Positions 62,999-64,000 of a stretch of 64,000 nucleotides of DNA are shown here, in pieces. The notes beneath the pieces were generated by a model. That model saw only the letters and a list, made by a program, of their open reading frames with translations. It was not told where the DNA came from and did no database searches. The DNA comes from Streptosporangium album (lineage in GTDB: Bacteria > Actinomycetota > Actinomycetes > Streptosporangiales > Streptosporangiaceae), in NCBI RefSeq assembly GCF_014203795.1, contig NZ_JACHJU010000002.1, positions 1,199,729-1,263,728 on the forward strand. Direction: 5' to 3'. Each line of letters begins with the position of its first letter. Position 1 is the stretch's first letter. Position numbers and translations under genes: made by a program.

Positions 62999-64000
62999 AC
63001 TGATCTGGAAGGAACGGGTACGTGGCAGGAAAGAACTACGCCCAGGAGTTTAAGGACGAAGTCGTCAAAGCTGTCTTGGACGATCAGGTGACGATCGGAC
63101 AGGCCGCGAAGGATTTCGGGGTTTCACGGGAGACCGTACGGAACTGGGTGAGCAAGGAAAAGCGTCGCCGGTCGGGGAACACCGAGCAGGCGCGGGACGC
63201 CGCGGAGCGAGCGCGGATCCGTGAGATGGAACGCCGGATCGCCGAGCTCGAACAAGAAAACGCCTTCCTAAAAAAATGTGCCGCCTTCTTCGCGAAAGAG
63301 CAGCGGTAAGCGAGCGGTACACGCTCGTCCGTGCGGAGGAGGCCGACTTTCCCGTGGCCATGATGTGCCGTCTTCTCCATGTGTCGACCTCGGGATACTA
63401 CGAATGGAAGGATCGCCCGCCGTCGGTCACCGAACAACGCCGACACGAGCTCGCGGAAAGAATTCAGGAAATCTTCGACGAATCGGGCCGTACCTACGGC
63501 TACCGGCGGGTGCACGCCGAGCTGCTGCGCTCGGGCCAGGTGGTCGACGACGAGCTGGTACGCCGGCTCATGCGGCAGATGGGGCTGGTTCCGGTGCAGG
63601 TCAAGCGGCGTCGGGGGCTCACCGTGGCCGACGCGCAGGCCGATCCGATCGCTGACCTGGTCGGGCGGGACTTCACCGCGTCGGCGCCCGGCGCCAAAAT
63701 GGTCGGCGACATCACACAGATCGACACCGGCGAGGGGCCGCTGTTCTTGGCCACGGTCGTCGATTGTTTCTCCAAGTCGGTTATCGGGTGGTCGATCGAT
63801 ATGCGCTATCCGGCGAGTTTGGTGTGCGCGGCGATCGAGATGGCCGCGCAGCGCATTCCCCTTCCGGTGGATGCGATATTCCATTCTGATAGGGGAAGCC
63901 AGTACACCTCGGCTGAGTTCGGACAGGTACTCGAAAGGCGCGGGATTCGGAGATCGGTGGGGAGAACCGGGATATGTTTCGACAACGCGATGGCTGAATC
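62999..64000. mobile_element. IS3-family element, copy 2 (inverted; left end truncated; runs off the window)
   Basis: Matches copy 1 in inverted orientation from actgatctgg at 62999 onward, but lacks the outer 40-odd bases including the terminal repeat. The right end is beyond the window. Confidence 0.85.
63022..64000 (+). CDS. IS3-family transposase OrfAB, copy 2 (3' end outside the window)
   Basis: OrfA from GTG 63022 to 63309 and OrfB in the -1 frame from the A7 at 63270-63276 onward. The protein equals copy 1 over the visible part except Leu to Val in QMGLVPVQVKRR. It has the DDE motifs DITQIDTG and FHSDRGSQYTS. Because the upstream inverted repeat is missing this copy could not move by itself, though its enzyme may be functional. 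Confidence 0.88.

Overview
The window is very GC-rich and codes like an actinomycete. Supporting this are a FadR-type sugar regulon, a SigF/SigB-like sigma factor with partner-switching genes, and an integrative element of the pSAM2/AICE type (int, xis, repSA, KorSA-like regulator). A Streptosporangiaceae-like host (Nonomuraea/Streptosporangium) is only a guess.

Left part (1-7.1 kb): the end of an uncharacterised, translationally coupled operon. It encodes an HprK-like kinase, a HAD-like protein, a medium-chain dehydrogenase-like protein, a TIM-barrel/glycosyltransferase fusion, an APH-type kinase and a two-domain NAD-dependent oxidoreductase. Three of these genes carry apparent lesions: four single-base insertions and one 23-bp tandem duplication. 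No comparable lesions are seen in the chromosomal genes between 9 and 34 kb.

7.3-34.5 kb is mostly ordinary chromosome. An ornithine-cyclodeaminase family gene and a truncated IS5-type element joined to an asparaginase scrap lead into a complete oxidative pentose (Weimberg-type) operon: dehydrogenase, lactonase, sugar-acid dehydratase, 2-keto-3-deoxy-acid dehydratase and 2-oxoglutarate semialdehyde dehydrogenase. A three-gene sugar ABC transporter, a divergent SDR dehydrogenase and a FadR-type regulator belong with it, and two GGTnnnACC operators lie in the divergent promoter region. Next come the proline catabolism pair (pruA and proline dehydrogenase) with a PucR-type activator, a PaiB-like protein and a GT4 glycosyltransferase. 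A stress-signalling block follows: MEDS/ATPase, a SpoIIE-like protein lacking metal ligands, GAF-ANTAR, STAS, sigma factor and anti-sigma ATPase. It is followed by NDH-2 and a small membrane-protein operon.

35.1-54.3 kb: an AICE inserted into the 3' end of tRNA-Pro(GGG). It is bounded by 52-bp direct repeats and followed by the 3' end of a second, related integrase, so two elements once sat in tandem. Int, Xis, RepSA and the KorSA-like repressor look intact, but no Tra translocase is visible. Its interior holds an IS5 element and a 9.6-kb chain of five mobile units joined by single CTAG tetranucleotides: IS701-A, IS630, IS701-B, a non-autonomous element with an NTF2-like gene, and IS701-C. 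IS701-A and IS701-B are each split at the same place by nearly identical ISAzo13 copies. Removing the chain restores a small open reading frame exactly.

54.3-64 kb: a mobile-element graveyard. It contains IS1380, an IS200/IS605 unit with intact TnpA and TnpB, remnants of a tyrosine recombinase and an alpha/beta hydrolase fused at one junction, an epoxide-hydrolase-like gene, an ISAs1 fragment, and two inverted IS3 copies flanking a truncated IS5-type transposase.
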